Program-made: the position numbers and the translations under genes | Part shown: one piece after another, positions 43,160 through 51,503 of the stretch | Position numbering within the stretch: position 1 is the first letter of the stretch | Layout of the letters: each line of letters starts with the position of its first letter | From: Streptomyces sp. NRRL S-31 | GTDB lineage: Bacteria; Actinomycetota; Actinomycetes; Streptomycetales; Streptomycetaceae | Assembly (NCBI RefSeq): GCF_000718775.1 | Contig: NZ_JOCB01000016.1 | Span: 1 to 64,000, forward strand | Reading direction: 5' to 3' | DNA length: 64,000 nucleotides | The notes under the pieces: model-generated | Told to the model about the DNA's origin: nothing | The model's input: the letters and a program-made list of their open reading frames with translations, nothing else | Database searches by the model: none

Positions 43160-43540
43160 TCAGTCGGTCCCGGCGGCGACCGTCGTGGCCGGGGTGTCCC
43201 GCAGGCCGAGGCGCAGGTGCTCGACGTGGTAGAGCGCCTGCTCCAGGAGTTCGGCGACGTGGTTGTCGTAGAGCGCGTAGATCACGGAGCGGCCGCGGCG
43301 CTCGGTGGTGACCAGGCCGAGGTTGCGCAGCAGCCTGAGCTGGTGGGAGCAGGCGGACTGTTCCATGCCGACGGCGTCGGCGAGTTCGGTCGCCGCGCAC
43401 GGGCCCTCCTGGAGACGGGCCAGGATGCGCAGCCGGGAGGGTGTCGCCAGAGCCTGGAGCGTGGCGGCCACATCGGCGGCTCCCACGGATTCCAGGCGCT
43501 CGCGCGCGGTGGCGGTCTTCGCGTCAGCTCCATGGCCCAT
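43160..43540 (-). CDS. ArsR-family metal-sensing repressor, CzrA-like
   Basis: 126 residues from the ATG at 43540 (GGATGAGAG ahead); an ATG at 43549 is possible but too close to its ribosome site. The winged helix is TPSRLRILARLQEGPCAATE then ACSHQLRLLRNLGLVTTERR. Helix alpha-5 carries D-x-H...H-x-x-H (DNHVAELLEQALYHVEH), spaced exactly as in CzrA, the Zn/Co-sensing site. Two cysteines near alpha-3 could add a second site. It lies divergent to a P1B-4 metal ATPase, which it should repress. Confidence 0.92.
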   Translation of the reverse strand: MGHGADAKTATARERLESVGAADVAATLQALATPSRLRILARLQEGPCAATELADAVGMEQSACSHQLRLLRNLGLVTTERRGRSVIYALYDNHVAELLEQALYHVEHLRLGLRDTPATTVAAGTD

Positions 43541-43573
43541 GACTCTCATCCTACGGGCCCCACCCATGAACAC

Positions 43574-43589
43574 ATGAATTGGTCTTCAT
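43574..43589. promoter_or_regulatory. Probable ArsR operator
   Basis: ATGAA-TTGGTC-TTCAT, an imperfect SmtB/CzrA-type dyad (ATATGAAC...TTCATAT class) in the divergent gap between the repressor and the ATPase genes. Confidence 0.6.
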
Positions 43590-43670
43590 TCGATCCTGTA
43601 CGGTGAGGGGAGCGGCACGCCCCGACGGCTGCCCGCGCACACGTCCTGTCTCCGTGAAGGAACCCCCCCG

Positions 43671-45650
43671 ATGGCTCCCACCCTCGCCCCCGCCGAGACC
43701 GGCCGGCCCGCCGTCGCGCGGGACGCCGCCCCGCCCCGGCGCCGTACGCGCGTGCTCGCGCTGCCCGAGGCCCGCTGGGCGGCAGCCGCCCTGCTCCTCT
43801 TCCTGATCGCGCTGCCGCTCCAGCTGACCGGCGCCCCGGCCTGGGCGTGGGCGCCCCCGTACGCCCTGACCTACGCGGCCGGCGGCTGGGAGCCGGGCCG
43901 GGCGGGGCTGCGGGCGCTGAAGGACAAGACGCTGGACGTCGATCTGCTGATGGTCGTCGCGGCCCTCGGCGCGGCGGCGATCGGGCAGGTGATGGACGGC
44001 GCGCTGCTGATCGTCATCTTCGCCACCTCCGGCGCGCTGGAAGCCCTGGCGACCGCCCGGACCGCGGACTCCGTGCGCGGGCTGCTCGACCTGGCCCCGC
44101 CCACCGCCACCCGCGTCGAGGCCGACGGCGCCGAGACCGTCGTGGCGGTGGAGCGGCTGACGGTCGGCGACACCATCCTGGTCCGGCCCGGAGAGCGCGT
44201 CGGCGCGGACGGCCGCGTCCTGGAGGGGGCCGGTGACGTCGATCAGGCGACCATCACCGGTGAGCCGCTGCCCGTGGCCAAGGCGAAGGGGGACGAGGTC
44301 TTCGCGGGCACCCTCAACGGCACCGGCGCCCTGCGCGTGCGCGTGGAACGCGACGCGTCCGACACGGTGATCGCCCGGATCGTGCGCATGGTGGAGGAAG
44401 CGTCCGAGACCAAGGCGCCCACACAGCTGTTCATCGAGAAGGTCGAACAGCGCTACTCGCTGGGCATGGTGGCGGCGACCCTGGCCGTCTTCCTCCTCCC
44501 GCTCGCCTTCGGAGCCGCGCTGACCGGCTCGCTGCTCCGCGCGATGACCTTCATGATCGTGGCTTCGCCCTGCGCGGTCGTCCTGGCCACCATGCCGCCG
44601 CTGCTGTCGGCGATCGCCAACGCCGGGCGGCACGGCGTACTGGTCAAGTCCGCGGTCGTCATGGAGCGGCTCGGCGAGATCGACGCGGTCGCGCTCGACA
44701 AGACCGGCACCCTGACCGAGGGCACCCCTCGTGTCACCGACGTCCGGCCGCTGACCGGCTCCGGCCTGGACGAAGACGCACTGCTGACGCTGGCCGCCGC
44801 GGCCGAGCACCCCAGCGAGCACCCGCTGGCGCGCGCCGTGGTCGAAGCGGCGCGGGAGAAGGGCCTCGCCCTGCCGGTGGCCGAGGAGTTCACCTCGACG
44901 CCCGGCGTCGGAGTGCGGACGCGCGTGGACGGCCGCGTGGTCGCGGTCGGGGCTCCCTCGCGCCTGCTCGCCGGCGCCCGGGACGCCTCCGCGGCGCGCG
45001 CGGCGACCGTGGCCGGCGGACTGGAGGAGGAGGGACGGACCGCCGTCCTGGTCACCGTGGACGGCACACCGGCCGGTGTGCTGGGCGTCTTCGACCGGTT
45101 GCGTCCGGACGCCACCGCCACCGTCGCCTCCCTGACGTCCCTGACCGGGACGGCGCCGGTGCTGCTGACCGGTGACAACCCGCGCGCGGCCGCCCGGCTG
45201 GGCGCCGAGGCGGGTGTCGAGGACGTACGCGCCGGACTGCTGCCCGAACACAAGGTGCGGGCCGTACGGGAGCTGGAGGAAGCCGGCCGCAAGGTGCTGG
45301 TGGTCGGTGACGGCATCAACGACGCGCCCGCGCTGGCCGCCGCGCACGTGGGCGTGGCCATGGGACGAGCGGGCTCCGACCTGGCCCTGGAGACCGCGGA
45401 CGCGGTCATCGTCCGCGACGAACTGGTCACCGTGCCGGCGGTGGTCTCGCTGTCCCGGCGGGCCCGCCGGCTCGTCGTGCAGAACCTCGTCATCGCCTCG
45501 GTGTTCATCGCCGGCCTGGTCGTCTGGGACCTGGCCGGGACCCTACCGCTGCCGCTGGGCGTCGCGGGCCACGAGGGTTCCACCGTCGTCGTCGGCCTCA
45601 ACGGGCTGCGGCTGCTGCGTGAGAACGCCTGGAAGCGGGCCGCCGCATGA
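43671..45650 (+). CDS. P1B-4-type heavy-metal-transporting ATPase
   Basis: 659 residues. Phosphorylation motif DKTGTLTEGT, actuator loop TITGEPLPVAKA, hinge GDGINDAPAL. The transmembrane metal motif is SPC (ASPCAVVLAT) in helix 6 and HEGST in helix 8 (AGHEGSTVVVG), which defines subtype P1B-4 (CoaT/CtpD-like; Co, Fe or Ni). There is no N-terminal CxxC metal-binding domain, as usual in this subtype. It exports the metal sensed by the divergent ArsR protein. The stop overlaps the next gene by ATGA. Confidence 0.95.
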   Translation: MAPTLAPAETGRPAVARDAAPPRRRTRVLALPEARWAAAALLLFLIALPLQLTGAPAWAWAPPYALTYAAGGWEPGRAGLRALKDKTLDVDLLMVVAALGAAAIGQVMDGALLIVIFATSGALEALATARTADSVRGLLDLAPPTATRVEADGAETVVAVERLTVGDTILVRPGERVGADGRVLEGAGDVDQATITGEPLPVAKAKGDEVFAGTLNGTGALRVRVERDASDTVIARIVRMVEEASETKAPTQLFIEKVEQRYSLGMVAATLAVFLLPLAFGAALTGSLLRAMTFMIVASPCAVVLATMPPLLSAIANAGRHGVLVKSAVVMERLGEIDAVALDKTGTLTEGTPRVTDVRPLTGSGLDEDALLTLAAAAEHPSEHPLARAVVEAAREKGLALPVAEEFTSTPGVGVRTRVDGRVVAVGAPSRLLAGARDASAARAATVAGGLEEEGRTAVLVTVDGTPAGVLGVFDRLRPDATATVASLTSLTGTAPVLLTGDNPRAAARLGAEAGVEDVRAGLLPEHKVRAVRELEEAGRKVLVVGDGINDAPALAAAHVGVAMGRAGSDLALETADAVIVRDELVTVPAVVSLSRRARRLVVQNLVIASVFIAGLVVWDLAGTLPLPLGVAGHEGSTVVVGLNGLRLLRENAWKRAAA

Positions 45651-46045
45651 GCCGCCGCAAGACTCCCACGGCGCAGCCGGCGCCCCGGTGCACGGTCACC
45701 GTGTGCCGGGGCTGCTGCTGCGGAACGGAGAAGGTCCCCGGCGTCGACCACGCCGGCCGGCTCGCCACGCTGAAGGCGGAACTCGGAGCGGTCGCGCAGG
45801 TCAGAGCGGTGAACTGCCTGGACGCCTGTGAGCGGGCGAACGTCATCGTCGTACAGCCCTCTTCCCGGGGCCGGGCCGCCGGGGGGAGGCCGGTGTGGCT
45901 CGGCCTGGTCAACGATCCCGACGCGACCGCCGACATCGCCACCTGGGTGCGCCAGGGCGGCCCGGGACTCGCCGACCCGCCGGACATCATCGACCTGTAC
46001 GAGTTCAGCCCGTCCCGGCGGATTCGGCGCGCCGTGGAGGACTGA
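45647..46045 (+). CDS. Thioredoxin-like [2Fe-2S] ferredoxin-fold protein
   Basis: 132 residues. Cysteines are arranged as in thioredoxin-like [2Fe-2S] proteins: CRGCCCG near residue 22 and NCLDACER near residue 60. One extra cysteine lies in the first cluster. It is translationally coupled to the metal ATPase, so it may be an iron-sulfur protein affected by cobalt or iron stress, or a small metal-binding chaperone. No enzyme partner is visible. Confidence 0.82.
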   Translation: MSRRKTPTAQPAPRCTVTVCRGCCCGTEKVPGVDHAGRLATLKAELGAVAQVRAVNCLDACERANVIVVQPSSRGRAAGGRPVWLGLVNDPDATADIATWVRQGGPGLADPPDIIDLYEFSPSRRIRRAVED

Positions 46046-46159
46046 CCGCCACCGCTCCCACCGGGGCACGTGGAGCGCGTCGGCGACCCGAGGCCTCCAT
46101 GTTCTCGATCCCGCGCTGGTAGGTGCTACACGCGGTCGAACGGGGGACGGCCGGCCTCG

Positions 46160-46714
46160 TCAGAGCCGCGGCCGTCCGTCGACGGGGTCGCCCGAGCCCG
46201 GCTCGAACGTCGTGCCGAGGTCGTACCGCGCCATCCCGAAAGGCTCGAAATCGGCATCGGCGAGGACTCGGTAGAGGAACTCGGAGGTGGACATGTCGTA
46301 GCGCTGCCATCCGCCGACGTCATTGGACCGCGCGAGGACGGGGTACTCGCCCGGCCGCTCGGCATCGAACAGCCAGAAGTACTCGTCGGCCCACTCGGTG
46401 GAGCCCCACTCCACCAGTCCCTTGCCGCCCGGCGCGTAGACCGTATAGGGCTCGACGGCGGAGACGTCGCCGTACTTGCCGTCCCGGTCGACCGCGAGGG
46501 AGAGCCGCCACTGTGTCAGGAAGTCGAACGCGGGGCCTTCGTCACGCCCCAGGAAGTAGAGGGAATCACTGAAGACGCCACCGCCGAACACCTCGTAGAG
46601 CTCCTTGTAGTCCGCCGGCAGCGGAACCCCCAGCTCTCCCTCGATCGCCGCCCAGTCGACGGAGAGCCCGAGCGGCTCCCACCCGGTCAGTTCGATCACT
46701 CGCTGAACCCACAT
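46160..46714 (-). CDS. SMI1/KNR4-family protein
   Basis: 184 residues from ATG at 46714 with AGGAGAG ahead. The N-terminal motif LPADYKELYEVFGGGVFSDS, then the aromatic stretch STEWADEYFWLFDAERPGEY, are typical of SMI1/KNR4 (SUKH) proteins. In bacteria these are often immunity proteins for polymorphic toxins. No toxin gene is next to it here, so it may be an orphan immunity gene. Confidence 0.82.
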   Translation of the reverse strand: MWVQRVIELTGWEPLGLSVDWAAIEGELGVPLPADYKELYEVFGGGVFSDSLYFLGRDEGPAFDFLTQWRLSLAVDRDGKYGDVSAVEPYTVYAPGGKGLVEWGSTEWADEYFWLFDAERPGEYPVLARSNDVGGWQRYDMSTSEFLYRVLADADFEPFGMARYDLGTTFEPGSGDPVDGRPRL

Positions 46715-46840
46715 GCAACGCTCTCCTGGCACCGGTGTTCGTACAGTCGTCCCCACTCGTACATGAGCTGGCCCGGGGCTCCGCCCGCCCGGAGACGGGC
46801 CGCGGACCACTGTGCCGACGCCGGGCGACCCGGCGCGGCC

Positions 46841-47644
46841 TCACCGGGCACCGAGCCGGTAGCGGCCCGGCGGCACGCCCACCAGCCTCTTGAAGTGCCG
46901 GGTGAGATGGGCCTGGTCGCAGAACCCGGTCGCCACCGCCACCTCGCCCGGCGGCAGCCCGTCCAGCAGCAGACGCCGGGCCCGGCCCACCCGGCGGGAC
47001 ATCAGGTACTGGTGCGGGGGAATGCCGTAGGCACCGCTGAACGCCCTCACCAGGTGGGCCGGATGGGCGTGCAGCAGTCGCGCCGCGTCGGCGAGCAGCA
47101 GTCCCTCGGTGACGTGCTCGTCGAGCAGCTCGCGCAGGGAGCCGGCGAGGCCCTCGCCGTGGCCGGGGCGGCCGGCGTCGACGATCCGGCGCCGCAAGTG
47201 GGCCCGCAGCCGCTCGCCGATCAGGGCCAGCCGGCTCTCCGCCTCCAGCTCGTCGCCGGGCCGTGCCAGGGCGGCGTGCAACTGCCCTACCCGCAGCCGC
47301 AGTACGGGGTCCCGCAGACCGGGCCCGTCCACGGCCGGACCGATCAGCTCGTCGCCGAGGAGGCTGCCGTCGAGGTAGAGCACCCGCTTGCGGAAGCCGT
47401 GCGGGGTGGCGGGGGAGCCGTTGTGCGGCACGTGCGGCGGCAGCAGCGAAACGGTGTCGTGCGGGGTGCCGTGCTCATGCCGGTCCAGGTCGTACCGTAC
47501 GGCCCCGTCGTCGACGATCAGCAGCGTCCAGGCGTCGTGCACGTGCATCGGGTACGCGTACTCGGTGAAGCGGGCATGGAAGACCTCCACGACACCCGGG
47601 ATGCGCGGGCGCCACGCGGAGACGTCGGACTGGTCGGTGACCAC
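46841..47644 (-). CDS. AraC-family transcriptional regulator
   Basis: 267 residues from GTG at 47644, preferred because TACGTT lies 6 bases ahead (leaderless type); a TTG at 47659 is the other choice. The N-terminal cupin-like domain has EYAYPMHVHDAWTLLIVDDG and HDTVSLLPPHVPHNG. The C-terminal double helix-turn-helix has LLLADAARLLHAHPAHLVRA, then GFCDQAHLTRHFKRLVGVPP. It is divergent from the DUF2000 gene, its probable target. Confidence 0.9.
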   Translation of the reverse strand: MVTDQSDVSAWRPRIPGVVEVFHARFTEYAYPMHVHDAWTLLIVDDGAVRYDLDRHEHGTPHDTVSLLPPHVPHNGSPATPHGFRKRVLYLDGSLLGDELIGPAVDGPGLRDPVLRLRVGQLHAALARPGDELEAESRLALIGERLRAHLRRRIVDAGRPGHGEGLAGSLRELLDEHVTEGLLLADAARLLHAHPAHLVRAFSGAYGIPPHQYLMSRRVGRARRLLLDGLPPGEVAVATGFCDQAHLTRHFKRLVGVPPGRYRLGAR

Positions 47645-47650
47645 GCAAAA

Positions 47651-47656
47651 AACGTA
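47651..47656 (-). promoter_or_regulatory. -10 element TACGTT of a leaderless promoter (AraC gene)
   Basis: On the minus strand TACGTT is followed by 6 bases (TTTTGC) and the GTG start. There is no ribosome site. Confidence 0.45.
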
Positions 47657-47693
47657 CAAGACGGCGGCACGCCGCGGTCGGCAGTCTCACTCC

Positions 47694-48143
47694 ATGAACA
47701 CCGAACCGCATGCCGAGCCGGCCGCAGCCCCCGTCCGCTTCGACACCAAGATCGCCGTGCTGCTCCGCGAGGACCTGGCACCCTGGCAGCGCCTGAACGT
47801 GACGGCGTTCCTGGTCAGCGGCCTGGGCAGCCACGTTCCCGAAGTGATCGGCGAGCCCTACGAGGACGCCGACGGCGTCCCCTACCTGCCCATGTTCCGC
47901 CAGCCGGTGCTCGTCTTCGAGGGCACGAAGGAGACGCTCACGGCGGCACACACCCGGGCCCTGGCCCGCGCCCTGCCCCGGTCCGTGTTCACCTCCGACC
48001 TCTTCGCCACCGGCCACGACCGCGACAACCGGGCGGCGGTACGGGCGGTCGGCACGGCCGATCTGGACCTCGTCGGGCTCGCCGTGTACGGCCCGCGCAA
48101 CGGAGTCGACAAGATCCTGAAGGGCGCCCGTATGCACCGGTGA
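47694..48143 (+). CDS. DUF2000 protein
   Basis: 149 residues. VRFDTKIAVLLREDLAPWQR, then NVTAFLVSGLG and YLPMFRQPVLVFEG, are the hallmarks of DUF2000, with a peptidyl-tRNA-hydrolase-like (PTH2) fold suggested for the family. Its role is unknown. It is regularly paired with a divergent AraC regulator, as here. A hairpin ends the gene at 48150-48169. Confidence 0.85.
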   Translation: MNTEPHAEPAAAPVRFDTKIAVLLREDLAPWQRLNVTAFLVSGLGSHVPEVIGEPYEDADGVPYLPMFRQPVLVFEGTKETLTAAHTRALARALPRSVFTSDLFATGHDRDNRAAVRAVGTADLDLVGLAVYGPRNGVDKILKGARMHR

Positions 48144-48149
48144 CGCATG

Positions 48150-48169
48150 CCGCACAGCGCACTGTGCGG
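48150..48169 (+). terminator. Terminator hairpin after the DUF2000 gene
   Basis: Perfect 8-bp stem CCGCACAG / CTGTGCGG with a 4-base loop (CGCA), 7 bases after the stop. Confidence 0.65.
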
Positions 48170-48577
48170 GACGGAGGCCGCGGGGACGACCGGCGGAGAA
48201 GCGTTCGAAGCAGCACTCCGGCACGGCTCTGCGCGGTGCCGGCCGCGAACCACCCGGGCTTGATGCAAGGGGTGTTCCGTCACCCGGCCGAGTGGGTCCC
48301 CGGGCGAACCCCGGGACGCCGGGGACCGGCCGGCACGCGGTCACCGCGCGCCGGACCGCCCCCCTCCACCCCGGTCCATGCCCACGGGGGAACTGTGGAG
48401 CCGACCGATATCCGGCCCCGGCGGAGCGGACCGGCAGCGCCCCGACACATCGGCAGTGCTGCCGTTTCCCTTTTTCCCCCGCCGTCACACGGCATGGACT
48501 TTCCGGCCAAGTTCACCGGAGGGCCTTGGCCGGGGAAGCCGCCGTGATCTACGCTCGGAATTGAAATTGACTTTTCA
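48170..48577. promoter_or_regulatory. Gene-free region with promoter palindrome of the six-gene operon
   Basis: No gene is supported. At the right end, TTGAAA-TTGACT-TTTCAA (48561-48578) is a perfect 6-bp-arm dyad in an AT-rich patch that touches the first base of the annotated exporter start. It is likely the operator/promoter of the six-gene operon. Its overlap with the start codon hints that translation may begin further downstream. Confidence 0.5.
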
Positions 48578-50044
48578 ATGAGGGGAACGCATCATGCTGA
48601 CTCGCTCCTGTCGATCCGGCATCTCGACCATCTCGGCCCGCACGCGTCTGAAAAAGCCGGCCCCGTCGGTGATGAGGCGGTGACGGAGCCGGTAACGACA
48701 GTCCAGAATTCCAGACAGGGAATGGTACGCAGGGTTCTGCCCCTGGGCCTTCCCCTGGCCATAGGCTTCGTCGCACAGCTCGCCATCTCCTTCACCGACG
48801 CCGCGCTGGTGAGCAGGCTCGGACCGGACGAGTTGGCAGGAGTCACCCTCGCGCTGAGCGTTTTCAGCGCGACCATGCTCTTCGGTCTGGGCATCGTCAC
48901 TGCGGTCACCCCCAGACTGGCGGCCGGCTACCGCGCGGCCGACACGGGCGCCGTACGCACCTGGTTCGTGCAGGGCGCGTGGCTCGCGGTACTCGTCGGG
49001 ATCCTCGGCACGGCGGTACTGCTGAACACCGGGAACATCCTGACCTTCATCGGGCAGAACCCGCGGACAGCGGGCATCGCGCAGGACTACAACCAGGGTG
49101 CCGCCGTCGGTCTGCCCCTGTTCCTCCTCTACGTCGACGCCCGATGCCTGCTGACCGGCATCGGCCGGCCCAGGCCGGCGACCTGGGTGATGCTGGCGGC
49201 CGTCCCCCTGAATCTGGCCCTCGGCTACGCACTGACGTTCGGTGCCGGCCCGATACCGGGCCTGGGCGTCTTCGGAGCCGGGCTCGCGAGCACACTCGTC
49301 CGGGCCTTCATCGTCCTCGCCGTCACGGCGCTGCTCCTCACCGGCCGGCTGCGCGAACTCGGGCTCGGACACGCGCCGCTCGCCCCCCGCCTCCCCCTGC
49401 TCGGCGAACTGCTGCGAGTGGGCTCCTGGATCGGTGTGCGCATCCTGCTCGGAGAGGGATTCCTCCCCGTACTCGCGTTCTTCGTGGGCCGCTTCGGAGC
49501 CGACGCGACCGCCGCCCACGCCATCGGTCTGCGGCTGGAAACCCTGGTGGTCGTCTTCGCCCTCGGCTTCTCCGGCGCGGCGACGACCGTCGCCGCCTGG
49601 GCCCGGGAGGACGGCGACCGGCGGGCCCTGCGGGACCTGCGGTCCGCGCTGCTGACGATCGGGCTCTGCTACTCCACCGGCCTGTCGGTGATCATCCTGG
49701 CCTCGTCGGGCTTCATCACCCGGGTGCTCTTCGGGCTGCACGACCCGAGGGCGGAGAGCATGGTGCGCGAACTTCTCCCGCTCGTGATCGCCTATTTCGT
49801 CATCGACACGCTCATCACCCTGTCGATGGGATACCTGGTGGGCCTCTCGGACACCAGAACTCCCACGATCGTGGTGGGTGCGGGCTACTGGATCATCGGT
49901 CTCGGAACAGGCATCCTCCTGAGCGAACTGACACCCCTCGGATTCCACGGCCTGTGGCTCGGTGTCATCCTCGGCGGATGCGTCATCGGGACATATGTCT
50001 TCGTGCGGATCGGACGGCATATCGCCACCATCAAAAGCACGTGA
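48578..50044 (+). CDS. MATE-family exporter
   Basis: 488 residues as read from ATG at 48578. MATE sequence begins only at about residue 50 (RRVLPLGLPLAIGFVAQLAI), so a GTG at 48680 or the ATG at codon 49 could be the true start. Twelve hydrophobic segments follow, with FTDAALVSRLGPDELAG in the first loop, as in MATE drug/sodium antiporters. It opens a six-gene run on the same strand. The next gene starts 16 bases later. It probably exports the product of this operon. Confidence 0.88.
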   Translation: MRGTHHADSLLSIRHLDHLGPHASEKAGPVGDEAVTEPVTTVQNSRQGMVRRVLPLGLPLAIGFVAQLAISFTDAALVSRLGPDELAGVTLALSVFSATMLFGLGIVTAVTPRLAAGYRAADTGAVRTWFVQGAWLAVLVGILGTAVLLNTGNILTFIGQNPRTAGIAQDYNQGAAVGLPLFLLYVDARCLLTGIGRPRPATWVMLAAVPLNLALGYALTFGAGPIPGLGVFGAGLASTLVRAFIVLAVTALLLTGRLRELGLGHAPLAPRLPLLGELLRVGSWIGVRILLGEGFLPVLAFFVGRFGADATAAHAIGLRLETLVVVFALGFSGAATTVAAWAREDGDRRALRDLRSALLTIGLCYSTGLSVIILASSGFITRVLFGLHDPRAESMVRELLPLVIAYFVIDTLITLSMGYLVGLSDTRTPTIVVGAGYWIIGLGTGILLSELTPLGFHGLWLGVILGGCVIGTYVFVRIGRHIATIKST

Positions 50045-50060
50045 AAAAGGGGAGACGCAC

Positions 50061-51503
50061 ATGCCGAACCCGAAATTCTCGGACCTGGCCGACATCGGTA
50101 CCGACATACGTGACGTCGAGAGCGACATCACGACGGACGACAGGATCGCCGCGTACATCCGCAGGAGTGACCGGCTGGTACCGGAAACGCCGAGGCAGCA
50201 ATTACGCATCAAACGCAAATGGGAGCTGGAGAACTCCCGGCTGCGCGCACGTCCCCGCATGCACCCGAGCGAGATCCGGACCTGGCAGCTCGACCGGCTG
50301 CGCGCCCTCGTCGACGGGGCCTACGCGACGGTCCCGTTCTACCGGGAACTGTACGCGGCCGTCGGGTTCGAACCGGGGGACATCGTCACCTGGTCCGACT
50401 TCGAGCAGCTGCCCGTCGTCGACAAACGCATGCTCGTCGAGGCGGGCGTGAGCGAGGAGACGAGGAAGGCGGCCGGGACACGGACCGTCCACTCGGCCCG
50501 CACCTCCGGCTCCAGCGGACTCAACCTGACGATCCTCCAGGACAACGCGAGCACCGACTACCGGGTGCTGCTGAACATGCGCCACGCCGAACTCGCCCTC
50601 GGCCGCGCCCTGAAGCCGGACGACTGGCGCTACCAGGTGTACTTCGCCGCCGAGCGGCTCACCTCGCTGCTGGGCGCCTACCCCTACGTCACCGTCGCCC
50701 AGGAGTGCCCCACCGACGTCCTCCTGGAGAACCTGGCCCAGGTCCGCCCCCAGGTCATGCTCTGCTTCCCGAGCTATCTCCAGCGGCTCGCGGAGGAGAA
50801 CGTCGCACTCGACGCGCTCGGCGTGGAGACGATCATCACCAACTCGGAGCGCAGCAGCCGGGAGGAGCGGGAGAAGTACTCCCGGATCTTCCGGGTCCCG
50901 GTGCTCGACGAGTACTCCTCGGAGGAGTTCTCGCTCATCGCCTACGAGTGCCGGGAGCGCCACTACCACCTCGTCGAGGACAGCGCGTACATGGAGGTCG
51001 CCCAGGCCGACGGGACCGGGTTCGGGCACATGGTCGGCACCTCGCTCGGCAACGCGTTCATGCCGTTCATCCGCTACGACCAGGGGGACATCGTCCGCCT
51101 CGCGAACCCCGACGCCACCTGCGGGTGCGGTTCCCGCTTCCGGATGATCGACGCGTTCCGGGGCCGCGAGGACGAGAAACTGCGCGACGGACGGAGCCGA
51201 ACGGTGCCGGCCGACGCCGTTCTAGGCCTGTGCGACCGGACCCTGGTCGTCGAGGAGTCGAACGTACTGCAATACCAGATCGTGCAGGTGGCACCGGACC
51301 GCATCGAAGTGCGCCTCCAGTTGTCGGACCCGCGCAAGGACACCACGGACAACGCGCTCCTCACCGAATTCGTCCGCGAGCTCTCGTCGCTGTTCATCCA
51401 CGAGGACATGCGGGTCGACGTCGTCCACGTCGGCGCCTTCGACACGTTCGTCTCCGGGAAACGGCGCCTCATCTACGCCGAGGGGGCTTGGACGCGTGAC
51501 TGA
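50061..51503 (+). CDS. PaaK/CapK-like adenylate-forming ligase
   Basis: 480 residues from ATG at 50061 with AAGGGGAGA ahead. The ATP loop is SARTSGSSGLNLTIL, the adenosine-binding segment is DEYSSEEFSLIAYECRERHY, and RYDQGDIVRLANPDATCGCG leads to FRGREDEKLRDGR. The order matches the phenylacetate-CoA ligase/coenzyme F390 synthetase family. These activate a carboxylate as acyl-AMP and pass it to CoA, an amine or a hydroxyl. No carrier protein is in the operon, so transfer to a small molecule is likely. It overlaps the next gene by 8 bases. Confidence 0.85.
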   Translation: MPNPKFSDLADIGTDIRDVESDITTDDRIAAYIRRSDRLVPETPRQQLRIKRKWELENSRLRARPRMHPSEIRTWQLDRLRALVDGAYATVPFYRELYAAVGFEPGDIVTWSDFEQLPVVDKRMLVEAGVSEETRKAAGTRTVHSARTSGSSGLNLTILQDNASTDYRVLLNMRHAELALGRALKPDDWRYQVYFAAERLTSLLGAYPYVTVAQECPTDVLLENLAQVRPQVMLCFPSYLQRLAEENVALDALGVETIITNSERSSREEREKYSRIFRVPVLDEYSSEEFSLIAYECRERHYHLVEDSAYMEVAQADGTGFGHMVGTSLGNAFMPFIRYDQGDIVRLANPDATCGCGSRFRMIDAFRGREDEKLRDGRSRTVPADAVLGLCDRTLVVEESNVLQYQIVQVAPDRIEVRLQLSDPRKDTTDNALLTEFVRELSSLFIHEDMRVDVVHVGAFDTFVSGKRRLIYAEGAWTRD

